A DNA stretch of 64,000 nt from SAR202 cluster bacterium Io17-Chloro-G2 (GTDB lineage Bacteria; Chloroflexota; Dehalococcoidia; Lucifugimonadales; UBA3495): assembly GCA_002816875.1 (NCBI GenBank), contig MUCP01000049.1, positions 36,437 through 100,436 of the forward strand. Reading direction: 5' to 3'. A program made the position numbers and the translations under genes. Below are positions 55,579-64,000 of the stretch, one piece after another. The notes beneath the pieces were generated by a model. It made no database searches. It saw only the letters and a program-made list of their open reading frames with translations, and was not told where the DNA came from. How positions within the stretch are numbered: the first letter of the stretch is position 1; every line of letters begins with the position of its first letter.

Positions 55579-58248
55579 ATGGAATTGGCGTTGAATTCCA
55601 TTCTGACCTCGCTTAAGTCGCTAAAATTGTGGCAAATATTGGTGCTGTTCCTGGTGCTGTTCGGCGCCGCCGGCGCCACCTACGAGGTGTACGGAAGGTC
55701 CACAGCTGTGCCCCTGGTGGATTTGGCCGAAAACCAGCAGATCATACCAGTCCAATACGGTGATCTGGTAAACAAGGTCTCAACTAGCGGTAATCTGGTT
55801 TACTCAGACCGGGAAGCCCTCAGTTTCGGCTCCCAGGGTATTTTGGAAAGCCTCTTGGTGGAAGAGGGCGACCGTGTTGCCAAGGGTCAACCCTTGGCCC
55901 AGATCGACCAAGCCACCGTGACCTCCATCGACTTGGCCGTGGCCCAGGCAAAGCTTGACTTGGAGCTTGCCCAGCAAGCGCTGGATGAGTTGTTAACCCC
56001 CACCGATCTTCAACTGGCCCAGGCGCGGGAGACGGTGGCCGATGATGAAGGGAAGGTAGAGGCGGCCCGCCAAGTCCTAGCGGACTACTCCCTGGAATAC
56101 GCGCGGGACCTGGCCTCGGCGGAACAGACCCACTCCGATGCCCTTTTGGCCCTGGCCTTTGAGCTGGACGGCCTGGTAGGTTTCGCCCTGGACTTTCAAG
56201 AAGAGGAAGTGATAGCCCAACTGGCCAAGGCAGACGCCCAGGTGACGTTGGACCAGGCTGAGGACGCCCTGGCTGAATTTGGACCATCGACCTTGGATGG
56301 ATTGGCCAAGGCCCTTCAGAGCCGGGCCGATGCTGATCTGGCTTTGGAGGCCGCTAAGGAAGCTTTGTCAAATTTCCCTTCGGATTATTTGCGAGAGTCG
56401 GCCGAGGCCCGGGAAGCCGAGGCCCAGGCTAGGGTAGACTTGGATGCCGCCCGGGATGCCCTGTCCGGGTTTACCCCCGATTACGATGAGGAGCTTGCCG
56501 CCGCTCAGCAGGTGGAAGTGGAAGCCAGAGAAACGCTGCTGCTGGCCGAGCGGGCCCTGACGCGATACGAGGACTCAAATTCCCGGTCTCTGTCCCTCAA
56601 CCGTGACCAGAGGTCTGATCTACAGGAACAACTGGCGCCGATCCAGGCCGACTTGGCTAGGTTGCGAGCGGAATCGGCAAGTGGCGTAGTTGGCTTGGAA
56701 TCATTGATCATCAAACTGGAACTAAGTGAAGACATATTGGTCCCCGAATTGGCCGATGTGATGGAGTCATTGGTGGCGGTGGAGCAGCTTGAGGCAGATG
56801 TCCAAGTGGCCCAGGCGGACCTGGACAGCGCTGAACTAGAGTCGGAGCGGTTGGCAGCCGGCCCAAATCCATTGCTACGCACCGAGTTGGAGGCCGAATC
56901 AGAATTGGCCAGCTCCAACTTGGACCAGGCCATACAAAACCTTGCCAAGCTAGAATTGGGGGCCGATCCCCGGCAACGTCAAGAGTTGGAAGCAGCGGTG
57001 GAAGTCAACGAATTGACATTGGCAAACGCCGAACAAGACCTGGCAAAATTGAGGGAGGGGCCCGACCTGTTGAATCGGGAGCAGCTCCAAGCCTCAGTGT
57101 TCAAGGCCAGGGTGGACCTGACCGCCGCAGAGGAGGCATTGTTGGAAATCATCTCTCCGGCGGCGGTGGAGAGCATTGACCCCTATCGATTGAGGATCCG
57201 GGGGCTTGAGAGAGAACTAGCGGCCCTCAATGAGCCGGCCGCAAATATCGGTGTAGAACCGATTCAGCAACAGGTAGCCGATACGGAATCCAAACTTGCG
57301 ACGGCCCAGCGAAATTTGGCTGCGCTGGAGGCCGGGGCGGACCCGCTGGACTTGGCGGTCAGGCAGGCTGGCGTGTCGTTGGCCGAGGCGACCCTGGCCC
57401 AGGCCGCTGCTGGCCTAGCGGTCTTGGCAAATGGACCGGACTCGCTGGAGTTGGCCTTGAGGGAACAGCGGCTAACCCTGGCTCAAGCGACGCTGGCTGA
57501 GTCTCAGGAAGAATTAAAGGAGTTGCGTGAGAGCCCCGACCCGCTGGATGCCGCCCTAGCCAAGGCCCAGTTGGCTTCTGCCCGGCAAGCGTTGGATGAC
57601 ACCTTGCAAAGGCAGGAAGACGCTAGGCTAAAATCGCCCATCGACGGTTTCGTTTCAATCGTGAACGTGGAAGAGGGCGACCAGGTGAATGCCAACGCCA
57701 CCATCCTCGAATTGGTGGACCCGGCGGCGGTTGAGGTCGACGGCATCGTCGACGAGATCGACGTATTGCTGGTGTCAGTGGGCACCCGGGCGGTTGTGAC
57801 GCTGGACGCATTGGCTGGTCGAAAGCTAGAGGGTATTGTGTCTCAAATCGCTCCGGCGGCCCTGAATCAGCAGGGGGTTGTCACCTTCCCCATCAAAATC
57901 CGGCTGGAAGTTCCCTCGGACCTGGAACTCAAAGAAGGCATGACCGCCGTGGCCGATATCGTGTTGAAGGAGGAACTCAACGTCTTGCTGGTGCCGCAGC
58001 AAGCCGTGTATGGCACATTTGACAGCCCGGTTGTGAAACTGGTGAATAGCGAGGGATTGGTTGAAGAGCGGCCGGTGGTCTTGGGCGATGGCGACGACTT
58101 TTGGGTGTCGGTGCGGGATGGACTGAAGGAGGGTGACCGTGTGGCGATGGAAAGCGCGGAGGTCACCACCACCGGTTCGGGATTCCGGGGTTTGAGGGGC
58201 GCCACCAGTGGCGGCAGCCGAAGGAGTTCCGGAGGCAGCCGGCGCTGA
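55579..58248 (+). CDS. HlyD/MacA-type efflux adaptor with exceptionally long coiled-coil region
   Basis: N-terminal TM; biotinyl-lipoyl half VYSDREALSFGSQGILESLLVEEGDRVAKGQPLAQID; C-terminal IDGFVSIVNVEEGDQVNANATILELVDPAAVEVDGIVDEID; long Ala/Glu/Leu-rich middle. Confidence 0.9.
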   Translation: MELALNSILTSLKSLKLWQILVLFLVLFGAAGATYEVYGRSTAVPLVDLAENQQIIPVQYGDLVNKVSTSGNLVYSDREALSFGSQGILESLLVEEGDRVAKGQPLAQIDQATVTSIDLAVAQAKLDLELAQQALDELLTPTDLQLAQARETVADDEGKVEAARQVLADYSLEYARDLASAEQTHSDALLALAFELDGLVGFALDFQEEEVIAQLAKADAQVTLDQAEDALAEFGPSTLDGLAKALQSRADADLALEAAKEALSNFPSDYLRESAEAREAEAQARVDLDAARDALSGFTPDYDEELAAAQQVEVEARETLLLAERALTRYEDSNSRSLSLNRDQRSDLQEQLAPIQADLARLRAESASGVVGLESLIIKLELSEDILVPELADVMESLVAVEQLEADVQVAQADLDSAELESERLAAGPNPLLRTELEAESELASSNLDQAIQNLAKLELGADPRQRQELEAAVEVNELTLANAEQDLAKLREGPDLLNREQLQASVFKARVDLTAAEEALLEIISPAAVESIDPYRLRIRGLERELAALNEPAANIGVEPIQQQVADTESKLATAQRNLAALEAGADPLDLAVRQAGVSLAEATLAQAAAGLAVLANGPDSLELALREQRLTLAQATLAESQEELKELRESPDPLDAALAKAQLASARQALDDTLQRQEDARLKSPIDGFVSIVNVEEGDQVNANATILELVDPAAVEVDGIVDEIDVLLVSVGTRAVVTLDALAGRKLEGIVSQIAPAALNQQGVVTFPIKIRLEVPSDLELKEGMTAVADIVLKEELNVLLVPQQAVYGTFDSPVVKLVNSEGLVEERPVVLGDGDDFWVSVRDGLKEGDRVAMESAEVTTTGSGFRGLRGATSGGSRRSSGGSRR

Positions 58249-58287
58249 CCCATGAGCGACAGGTCACGGGCGCACGAAAGAAATTCC

Positions 58288-58998
58288 ATGATTGAGCTGG
58301 AAAACGTAACCAAGATATATCAGATGGGCAATCTGAAGGTCGCCGCCCTAAATGGAGTCAACCTTTCCATCGGCGAGGGCGAGATCGTAGCCATCATGGG
58401 CCGGTCCGGCTCGGGCAAATCAACCATGATGAACGTCATCGGCTGTCTCGATGTGCCCACCTCGGGCCAGTACATACTGGAAGGTGAAGACGTGGGCCAG
58501 CTCAGCGACGACCGGCTGGCGGTGGTGCGTAACCGGAAGGTGGGCTTTGTATTTCAGACCTACAATCTGTTGGCCCGGTCCACGGCGCTGGCCAACGTCG
58601 AGCTACCATTGCTGTACGGTAACGGTAAGGACCACCGGCGGCGTTCCATGGAGGCGTTGGACCGGGTGGGCCTTGCCGGCCGGGCAGGCCACCGCCCAGC
58701 CGAGCTTTCCGGCGGCGAACAACAGCGGGTGGGGATCGCCCGCGCCCTGGTCAAAGAACCCACCATTCTTTTGGCCGACGAGCCCACCGGTAACCTGGAC
58801 AGCCGTTCCAGCGAGGAGATCATGGGAATCCTCCAGGCCCTGAACCGGGAAGAGGGAATCACCGTGATCATCGTTACCCATGAGCCCGACATAGCCGGGC
58901 ACACCAACCGCGTGGTTTCCATGAGAGATGGACAGGTGATCGATGACAAGGCAGTGGCCAATCCCAGACAAGCCGTTGTCCAAGGGATAGAGAGGTAG
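58288..58998 (+). CDS. ABC transporter ATP-binding protein, MacB/LolD family
   Basis: IMGRSGSGKSTMMNVIGCLD, LSGGEQQRVGIARALVKEPTILLADEPTGNLDSRS. Confidence 0.95.
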   Translation: MIELENVTKIYQMGNLKVAALNGVNLSIGEGEIVAIMGRSGSGKSTMMNVIGCLDVPTSGQYILEGEDVGQLSDDRLAVVRNRKVGFVFQTYNLLARSTALANVELPLLYGNGKDHRRRSMEALDRVGLAGRAGHRPAELSGGEQQRVGIARALVKEPTILLADEPTGNLDSRSSEEIMGILQALNREEGITVIIVTHEPDIAGHTNRVVSMRDGQVIDDKAVANPRQAVVQGIER

Positions 58999-59008
58999 CA
59001 ACCTCCCG

Positions 59009-60256
59009 ATGACCGCCTTGACCATCATACGCACGGCGTTGGCTTCCCTGGGGGCCAACAAGCTGCGAGCGGGCTTGACGTTGTTGGGTATCGTCATCGG
59101 GGTAGCGGCAGTCATCTCCCTGATGGCCATCGGCCGGGGGGTCCAACAGACTATCACCGAAAGGATCCAGTCGCTGGGCACCAACCTGCTTTTTATCCGC
59201 CCCGGCGAAACAAGTACCCGGGGAGTCGGCGGCGGGCAGGGCAGCGCAGCCACGCTGACCATAGACGACGCTTACGCGTTACAGGGGTCCCCTTTTGCGC
59301 CTTCGGTTGCGGCGGTGGCCCCTGAGTTGAGCACTTCAGCCCAGTTGGTGGCGGGCAGGAAAAATACATCCACCACCGTGGTTGGCGTGACCCCGGAATA
59401 TCAGTTCGTGCGAAACTTCCCGGTTGAGTCGGGCCAATTCATCGGCCCTGGACACGTGGAAAGCAACGCCATGGTGGCGGTATTGGGGTCCACCGTCGCT
59501 GAGGACCTGTACGGCTTCCGGTCTCCCATCGGGCAGAACGTGCGGATCAATGGACGCCAATTCGAGGTCATAGGCGTGCTGGAGTTCAAAGGCGGCAGCC
59601 GCTTTTTCTCCTTTGACGACCGGGTGATGATACCCATTACGACGGCGTATTACCGCCTGTCGTCCCAGAGGACCGCCCAGGGAAGCATCAGCGTACAGAC
59701 CATAAACGTGCAGATGCAAGATGTCGGCGTGATCAACACCGCCATGGGAGAAGTGGCCACAGTACTCCGTCTGCGGCACCGTATCACCGGTGACGACGAT
59801 TTCACCGTCACCAATCAGCAAGAGACAATCGAGGCACTTCAAGAAGCGACCAACTCCTTTGTATTCTTCCTAGGGGCCATAGCTGGAATATCGTTGCTGG
59901 TGGGCGGGATCGGCATCATGAATATCATGCTGGTGTCGGTGACAGAGCGCACCCGGGAGATCGGCATTCGGAAGGCGATGGGCGCCAAACGCCGGGATAT
60001 CATGCTGCAATTCGTGTCTGAAGCGACTCTGCTCAGCCTTGGTGGGGGTGGGGTAGGTGTGTTTTTAGGGTGGTTGCTGACGGTTTTTCTCAACGGCCGG
60101 TCCGTCATCGGGTCCAACCTCTCCCAGACGGCCTTCAATGCGGATATCGCGATTCTAGCTCTGGCGGTTTCCGCCGGCATCGGCCTTTTCTTCGGGATCT
60201 ATCCCGCAATGCGTGCCGCCCGGCTGCACCCCATTGAGGCGCTGCGCTACGAATAA
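59009..60256 (+). CDS. ABC transporter permease, MacB/FtsX family
   Basis: LGANKLRAGLTLLGIVIGVAAVISLMAIGRGVQ; C-terminal IGIMNIMLVSVTERTREIGIRKAMGAKRRDIMLQF...RLHPIEALRYE. Confidence 0.95.
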   Translation: MTALTIIRTALASLGANKLRAGLTLLGIVIGVAAVISLMAIGRGVQQTITERIQSLGTNLLFIRPGETSTRGVGGGQGSAATLTIDDAYALQGSPFAPSVAAVAPELSTSAQLVAGRKNTSTTVVGVTPEYQFVRNFPVESGQFIGPGHVESNAMVAVLGSTVAEDLYGFRSPIGQNVRINGRQFEVIGVLEFKGGSRFFSFDDRVMIPITTAYYRLSSQRTAQGSISVQTINVQMQDVGVINTAMGEVATVLRLRHRITGDDDFTVTNQQETIEALQEATNSFVFFLGAIAGISLLVGGIGIMNIMLVSVTERTREIGIRKAMGAKRRDIMLQFVSEATLLSLGGGGVGVFLGWLLTVFLNGRSVIGSNLSQTAFNADIAILALAVSAGIGLFFGIYPAMRAARLHPIEALRYE

Positions 60257-60321
60257 CCTTTGAAAATACCGCCTGATCAGGTAGGACCGGACCAACCTGG
60301 GCGAAGGAACAGTGGGTAGCC

Positions 60322-61206
60322 ATGACCAACAAAGCATTCTCCGTATTATTACTGTTCACGCTGGTTTTTGGCGGCGCTTTGGGCGCCGCGTTCGCTGCCG
60401 GTGTTGCTCTGGGCAAAAGCCAGGGACCAGACCCTTCCCAGGAGTCGGCGTCCTTGAGGCCTCCGCGGAGCGCCCAAAATGGCGAATCCCGTCCGGGTGG
60501 CTTCCAAAGCGGTGAATCACGGCCGGGGGCCGAAGCGGGAGGCCGGGAAGGCGGATTCGCCCGGCGTTCGGGGGACCCTTTGGCGGCGCCAGAGGGTGGT
60601 TCCGGCCCCGGCCGCCCTGGTGACGGTGTGCTGGACGGGGGACGTCAAGGTATCATCGGCACGGTAGACCATGTCCAGGACGATATGGTGACATTGAACA
60701 CCTTCCAAGGAACGGTGCAAGTGCGGCTACAGGAAGAGACTACTATCCAAAGTACCGCCGAAGGAACGGTTGCTGATCTGGTTGAGGGCGCCAACATACG
60801 GATAATCGGCCGGCGGGATGAGGCAGGAAACGTCCAGGCCAGGGCGGTCACCCTGCTTCTGGAAGGCGCGGAAGAAGGGACTGCCATAGGAGGTCGGCAG
60901 GGCGATTCGCTTTCCGGGCGAGGGGGCTTTGAGCGAACGCCGCCGTTGACGGGTACCATCGTAAGTGTTGAAAACGGCGTGGTTATCGTCGACGCTCCGC
61001 AGGGCCAGATGACGGTTACGCTGCAAGCCGAGACAACCATACAGAAAACAACGGAAGGCACCCAGTCAGACTTGGTGGAAGGCGTCCAGGTCAGGGTGAT
61101 TGGCCGTACCGGGGAAGCCGGAAACATAGTGGCCCGTTCGTTGATGGTGGTTTCGGACGATGTAGATGGGTTCTTTGGCCGCCGGGGAGACCGCGGACGG
61201 CAATAA
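60322..61206 (+). CDS. secreted/membrane-anchored protein with two DUF5666-like repeats
   Basis: N-terminal hydrophobic segment; repeats GTVDHVQDDMVTLNTFQGTVQVRLQEETTIQ...LVEGANIRIIGRRDEAGNVQARAV and GTIVSVENGVVIVDAPQGQMTVTLQAETTIQ...LVEGVQVRVIGRTGEAGNIVARSL. Confidence 0.82.
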   Translation: MTNKAFSVLLLFTLVFGGALGAAFAAGVALGKSQGPDPSQESASLRPPRSAQNGESRPGGFQSGESRPGAEAGGREGGFARRSGDPLAAPEGGSGPGRPGDGVLDGGRQGIIGTVDHVQDDMVTLNTFQGTVQVRLQEETTIQSTAEGTVADLVEGANIRIIGRRDEAGNVQARAVTLLLEGAEEGTAIGGRQGDSLSGRGGFERTPPLTGTIVSVENGVVIVDAPQGQMTVTLQAETTIQKTTEGTQSDLVEGVQVRVIGRTGEAGNIVARSLMVVSDDVDGFFGRRGDRGRQ

Positions 61207-61302
61207 GCCGCGGTCTTCGAGCCAAATCAGAGCGGGGACGGGCGGCCCCGATGAGCTAGTTTAGTAAATCTGCCAGCCCCCATGGGACGCCTCTGCCTTT
61301 TT

Positions 61303-61335
61303 AACCGTTATCGCCGCGGGTAAAGCGGTTTTTTT
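61303..61335 (+). terminator. rho-independent-like terminator
   Basis: AACCG...CGGTT with inner CCGC/GCGG followed by TTTTTTT. Confidence 0.6.
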
Positions 61336-61476
61336 ATATCATGACCCTTCATCGTTTCTTAAGATACTTTGTCTAAGATAGGCGCAGTCCGGGGTTGAAA
61401 TTAAGGAAATCCTGTGAGGCTGGCGTTAAATCCCGGAAAAATTCTTGGGCAAGATTCTCGGAAGGAAGTGTCAAAA

Positions 61477-61944
61477 ATGAGAGATTTGAAAAAGAAGCGG
61501 AATCTGTTCTTGGTCTTGTTCAGCGCGGCCGTGTTGGCAGTAGGGATCACCGGAGGAGCGATCTTGGCCCAGGAGAATGACACCCAGGACGACGCTGCCC
61601 ATGGTGATTCAGCCCAAGACGATTCAACTAGAAAGAGCAAGGCTTCCAGGGTTGCCGAGATATTGGGTCTGGGTGAGGAGGAAGTCCAGGACGCCTTCCA
61701 GCAGGCTGGCAAGGAGATGCGGGACGAAAGATTCCAGAGCCGGATGGACCGGTTGGTGGAAAAGGGCCAGATAACCGAGGGTGAAGCCGTGGAAGCTGTC
61801 GAATGGTATCAGTCCCGCCCCGAAAATATCGGTCCCGGTCGCCGAGGGTTTTCGATGAAAGGGCGCGGTCACCGCGGCCCGGGCGCCAGATTCGGAGCAT
61901 TCGGGATGCATGGCATGGGCAGGTTTGCCCACAGCGGGTCGTGA
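61477..61944 (+). CDS. secreted DUF2680-like protein
   Basis: Signal-like NLFLVLFSAAVLAVGITGGAILAQ; RVAEILGLGEEEVQDAFQQAGKEMRDERFQSRMDRLVEKGQITEGEAVEAVEWYQSRP; Gly/Arg/His/Met-rich tail. Confidence 0.7.
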   Translation: MRDLKKKRNLFLVLFSAAVLAVGITGGAILAQENDTQDDAAHGDSAQDDSTRKSKASRVAEILGLGEEEVQDAFQQAGKEMRDERFQSRMDRLVEKGQITEGEAVEAVEWYQSRPENIGPGRRGFSMKGRGHRGPGARFGAFGMHGMGRFAHSGS

Positions 61945-62067
61945 GGGGGCACGCGGAATTTCGCTTGAATGTAAACTTTGATGCAAATTCAAACACGTTA
62001 CAGGCCTCTCCTCGCTCAACCGCGGTGATGCCCACTTACCGCGATAGAGTGATCGGTGAATCATCGG

Positions 62068-62091
62068 AAAAGCCCCGATATACATCGGGGC
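62068..62091 (-). terminator. hairpin terminator after the DUF433/DUF5615 operon
   Basis: Minus strand GCCCCGAT-GTAT-ATCGGGGC followed by TTTT. Confidence 0.6.
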
Positions 62092-62096
62092 GATTA

Positions 62097-62453
62097 TCAC
62101 CGTGGGTCAGATGGCCGTATTCTGACCCGGCCAGTTTCCGCAGTCACTAGAGCCCCCGCTTGAAGCTCCTCACCGTATTGGGCAAGTACACGAAGGCACA
62201 CTGGAGCCTGCTGTCTGGCTGACAAGTTGACCAGGCGCAAAATCCCAGAATGAGGCTGTTGGTTAAGAACGGCCAGTTCGCCGAAGTCCTTGTCCAGGGT
62301 CACCAAGATCCGGGCCTCCGAATGGGCGAGTTGCAGAATTTCGGCGTCTCCGGGGTCTTCAGTCCACCCTCCGGCCCACACCACGTCGTGACCGGCTGCT
62401 ACCAGCGCTTCTATATTTCCTCCCCAAACGCAGGTATCCAAGAGGAGGTTCAA
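62097..62453 (-). CDS. DUF5615 PIN-like putative toxin
   Basis: LLLDTCVW...GHDVVWAGGWTEDPGDAEILQLAHSEARILVTLDKDFGELAVLNQQPHSGILRL. Confidence 0.88.
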   Translation of the reverse strand: MNLLLDTCVWGGNIEALVAAGHDVVWAGGWTEDPGDAEILQLAHSEARILVTLDKDFGELAVLNQQPHSGILRLVNLSARQQAPVCLRVLAQYGEELQAGALVTAETGRVRIRPSDPR

Positions 62454-62701
62454 TCGTCGGACTCAATCACCAGCGGCTCGATACGCTCCCTGCCGATTAC
62501 GCGGCGGGCGTAAACCAAGCAGGCCTGAATATCTTCCCGTTCCAACCAGGGATAGCCACTGAGTATGGCCTCAGTGTCGTCTCCCGCCGCCAACATGCCG
62601 AGGACATGTTCCACTGCCAGGCGTCTTCCTCTGATCAGGGGTTTCCCGCCAAATATGTTGGGGTCCGATGTGATCCTTTTTAGCAGCTTGCTTTCGTCCA
62701 T
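62450..62701 (-). CDS. DUF433 putative antitoxin
   Basis: KRITSDPNIFGGKPLIRGRRLAVEHVLGMLAAGDDTEAILSGYPWLEREDIQACLVYA; 4-bp overlap with the toxin gene. Confidence 0.9.
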   Translation of the reverse strand: MDESKLLKRITSDPNIFGGKPLIRGRRLAVEHVLGMLAAGDDTEAILSGYPWLEREDIQACLVYARRVIGRERIEPLVIESDD

Positions 62702-62921
62702 GGCTCCTCGTTGGCCTTCTCATGGCTACGCTTGCCTCAGGTATTTATCAGAATCGCAACGTGATTATACTTCGCCTCCGGGGAGAGCCTCAAGAAAACG
62801 AAGCAGGGACCGCTTGGCCAAAGGGGAATGCCTTGACGCTTCTCCCGCCCGCCGTGGCGGTTTGTGTAGAAGCGGGCCGTGAGAAGTGCTGGATATCACA
62901 GATCCGGGGAAATGCGCCAGG

Positions 62922-63773
62922 TCAATCGGGCTCTGCATCCGAAATGTCTACACCGTGGTCAACCAATTTGCGGCGGAACAGACCCCAGACATACTGGAGG
63001 CATTCCGAGTCAAATTGATGGCCGGGCTCAACCCAGGTTAAACCGCCTTTGTTATGTAGCTCTCCGTCAAGTTCTAGACAGTAAACCTCTAGTGATTCCG
63101 GATTCAGCGCCATCGTGCCAAGGTCAAAATAGGCGTGATGGTTGGGACACAACACCAACATGTTGGGAGGATAGTCGGGACCTTGATGCCCTGAACCGAG
63201 CGGCCTAATGTGGTGGACTTCAGCGTACCCACGGTTGTCGTCAAACACGGATTCGAAAGTCGCTATGGCTGAGCCACATACTTGGCAGGAGTTCCCATAA
63301 ATCTTCTTCAGCCTGGTAGTGAAGGAACGGTCCCTCACAAACCGGCGTCCGTTGAATTCTACCGGGTCGGGTAGGTTTGGGGGCTCGGTCCTGCTCTGCA
63401 GGAATGACCGCCGTTCTGCTTCCCTGCGGTTTCTCTCTTGTTGCTCCAGTTGCCGCTCTTCTTCGACGTTTTCGGCATGGAGAGAGTTTAAGCGGGCATG
63501 ACCTTCCTCAAGAAGTCGGTATACGCCGTGTTTGACGCCGTGAAAATAATAAGGGTAATGGCTATAAGCGCGATTTGGTGCGCTACGTTCCATAATTCCT
63601 TGAACGGTGTTGTTGAACGATCTCCGTTGATTGGCGGTTTCAAACATCAACGAGCGGTCTTGGCGAATTAGGCTTTTTACGTCATTTATCCGCACTGATT
63701 CCGGAAACCCACGACAGCGGGAGGCCGCTCCCAAGATTTCATCTAATGAAATATTCCATCTCGTTCGCATCAA
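62922..63773 (-). CDS. HNH endonuclease
   Basis: YGNSCQVCGSAIATF...YAEVHHIRPLGSGHQGPDYPPNMLVLCPNHHAYFDLG. Confidence 0.9.
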   Translation of the reverse strand: MMRTRWNISLDEILGAASRCRGFPESVRINDVKSLIRQDRSLMFETANQRRSFNNTVQGIMERSAPNRAYSHYPYYFHGVKHGVYRLLEEGHARLNSLHAENVEEERQLEQQERNRREAERRSFLQSRTEPPNLPDPVEFNGRRFVRDRSFTTRLKKIYGNSCQVCGSAIATFESVFDDNRGYAEVHHIRPLGSGHQGPDYPPNMLVLCPNHHAYFDLGTMALNPESLEVYCLELDGELHNKGGLTWVEPGHQFDSECLQYVWGLFRRKLVDHGVDISDAEPD

Positions 63774-63811
63774 ATATCCCCAGAACCCTTATCGGCCTGA
63801 ACTTTCGCCGC

Positions 63812-64000
63812 CTATGTTTCCATTCCTTCGAGCATCCGCCGGATGGCATCACCTAGCGGTGGCAGGTCTTCTTGCACCGTGCGCCATAAGACTTCGAGGG
63901 TCTACCCCAAAATATTCGTGAACAAGCTTATTTCGCATGTCTACAATGTCTTGCCAGGGGATCTCAGGATGCGTCCGACGTACGTTTGCTGGGATATGCC
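63812..64000 (-). pseudogene. HepT-like (DUF86) ribonuclease toxin, frameshifted and cut by the window edge
   Basis: Minus strand encodes NVRRTHPEIPWQDIVDMRNKLVHEYFGVD, then after a 1-nt shift (GACCCTCGAAG for expected GACCTCGAAG) LEVLWRTVQEDLPPLGDAIRRMLEGMET*. Confidence 0.75.

Overview
64-kb, GC-rich bacterial chromosomal window. Gene content (RpoB/RpoC, SecA, DnaA, many CaiB/BaiF CoA-transferases, MFS and amidohydrolase genes) would fit a Chloroflexota/SAR202-like organism, but that taxonomy is inference only. Backbone genes: CsoR-CopA copper module, secA, pyrD, rpoC-rpoB, lipB plus a 2-oxoacid dehydrogenase E1/E2 operon, dnaA, thiI and a squalene/phytoene synthase-like gene. Accessory content: two tandem CoA-transferase pairs, MFS transporters, a hydantoinase-like gene, a DUF1800-DUF1501-NHL cluster, a HicBA-like TA pair, a DUF433/DUF5615 TA pair, an HNH endonuclease and a frameshifted HepT-like gene at the right edge. 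An ABC efflux cassette has an unusually long HlyD-type adaptor. Most notable signals: (1) three DnaA-box-like repeats spaced exactly 21 bp just downstream of dnaA (candidate oriC), and a second DnaA-box pair with the same 21-bp spacing about 17.6 kb away; (2) a DUF559 endonuclease ORF bracketed by a long inverted repeat; (3) paralogous tandem CoA-transferase pairs in which the catalytic Asp appears to be lost from one subunit in one pair and from both in the other; (4) a HicB antitoxin with an extra N-terminal winged-helix-like domain; (5) a mosaic of dispersed intergenic palindromic repeats. No tRNA, rRNA, CRISPR array, transposase or prophage was recognised.
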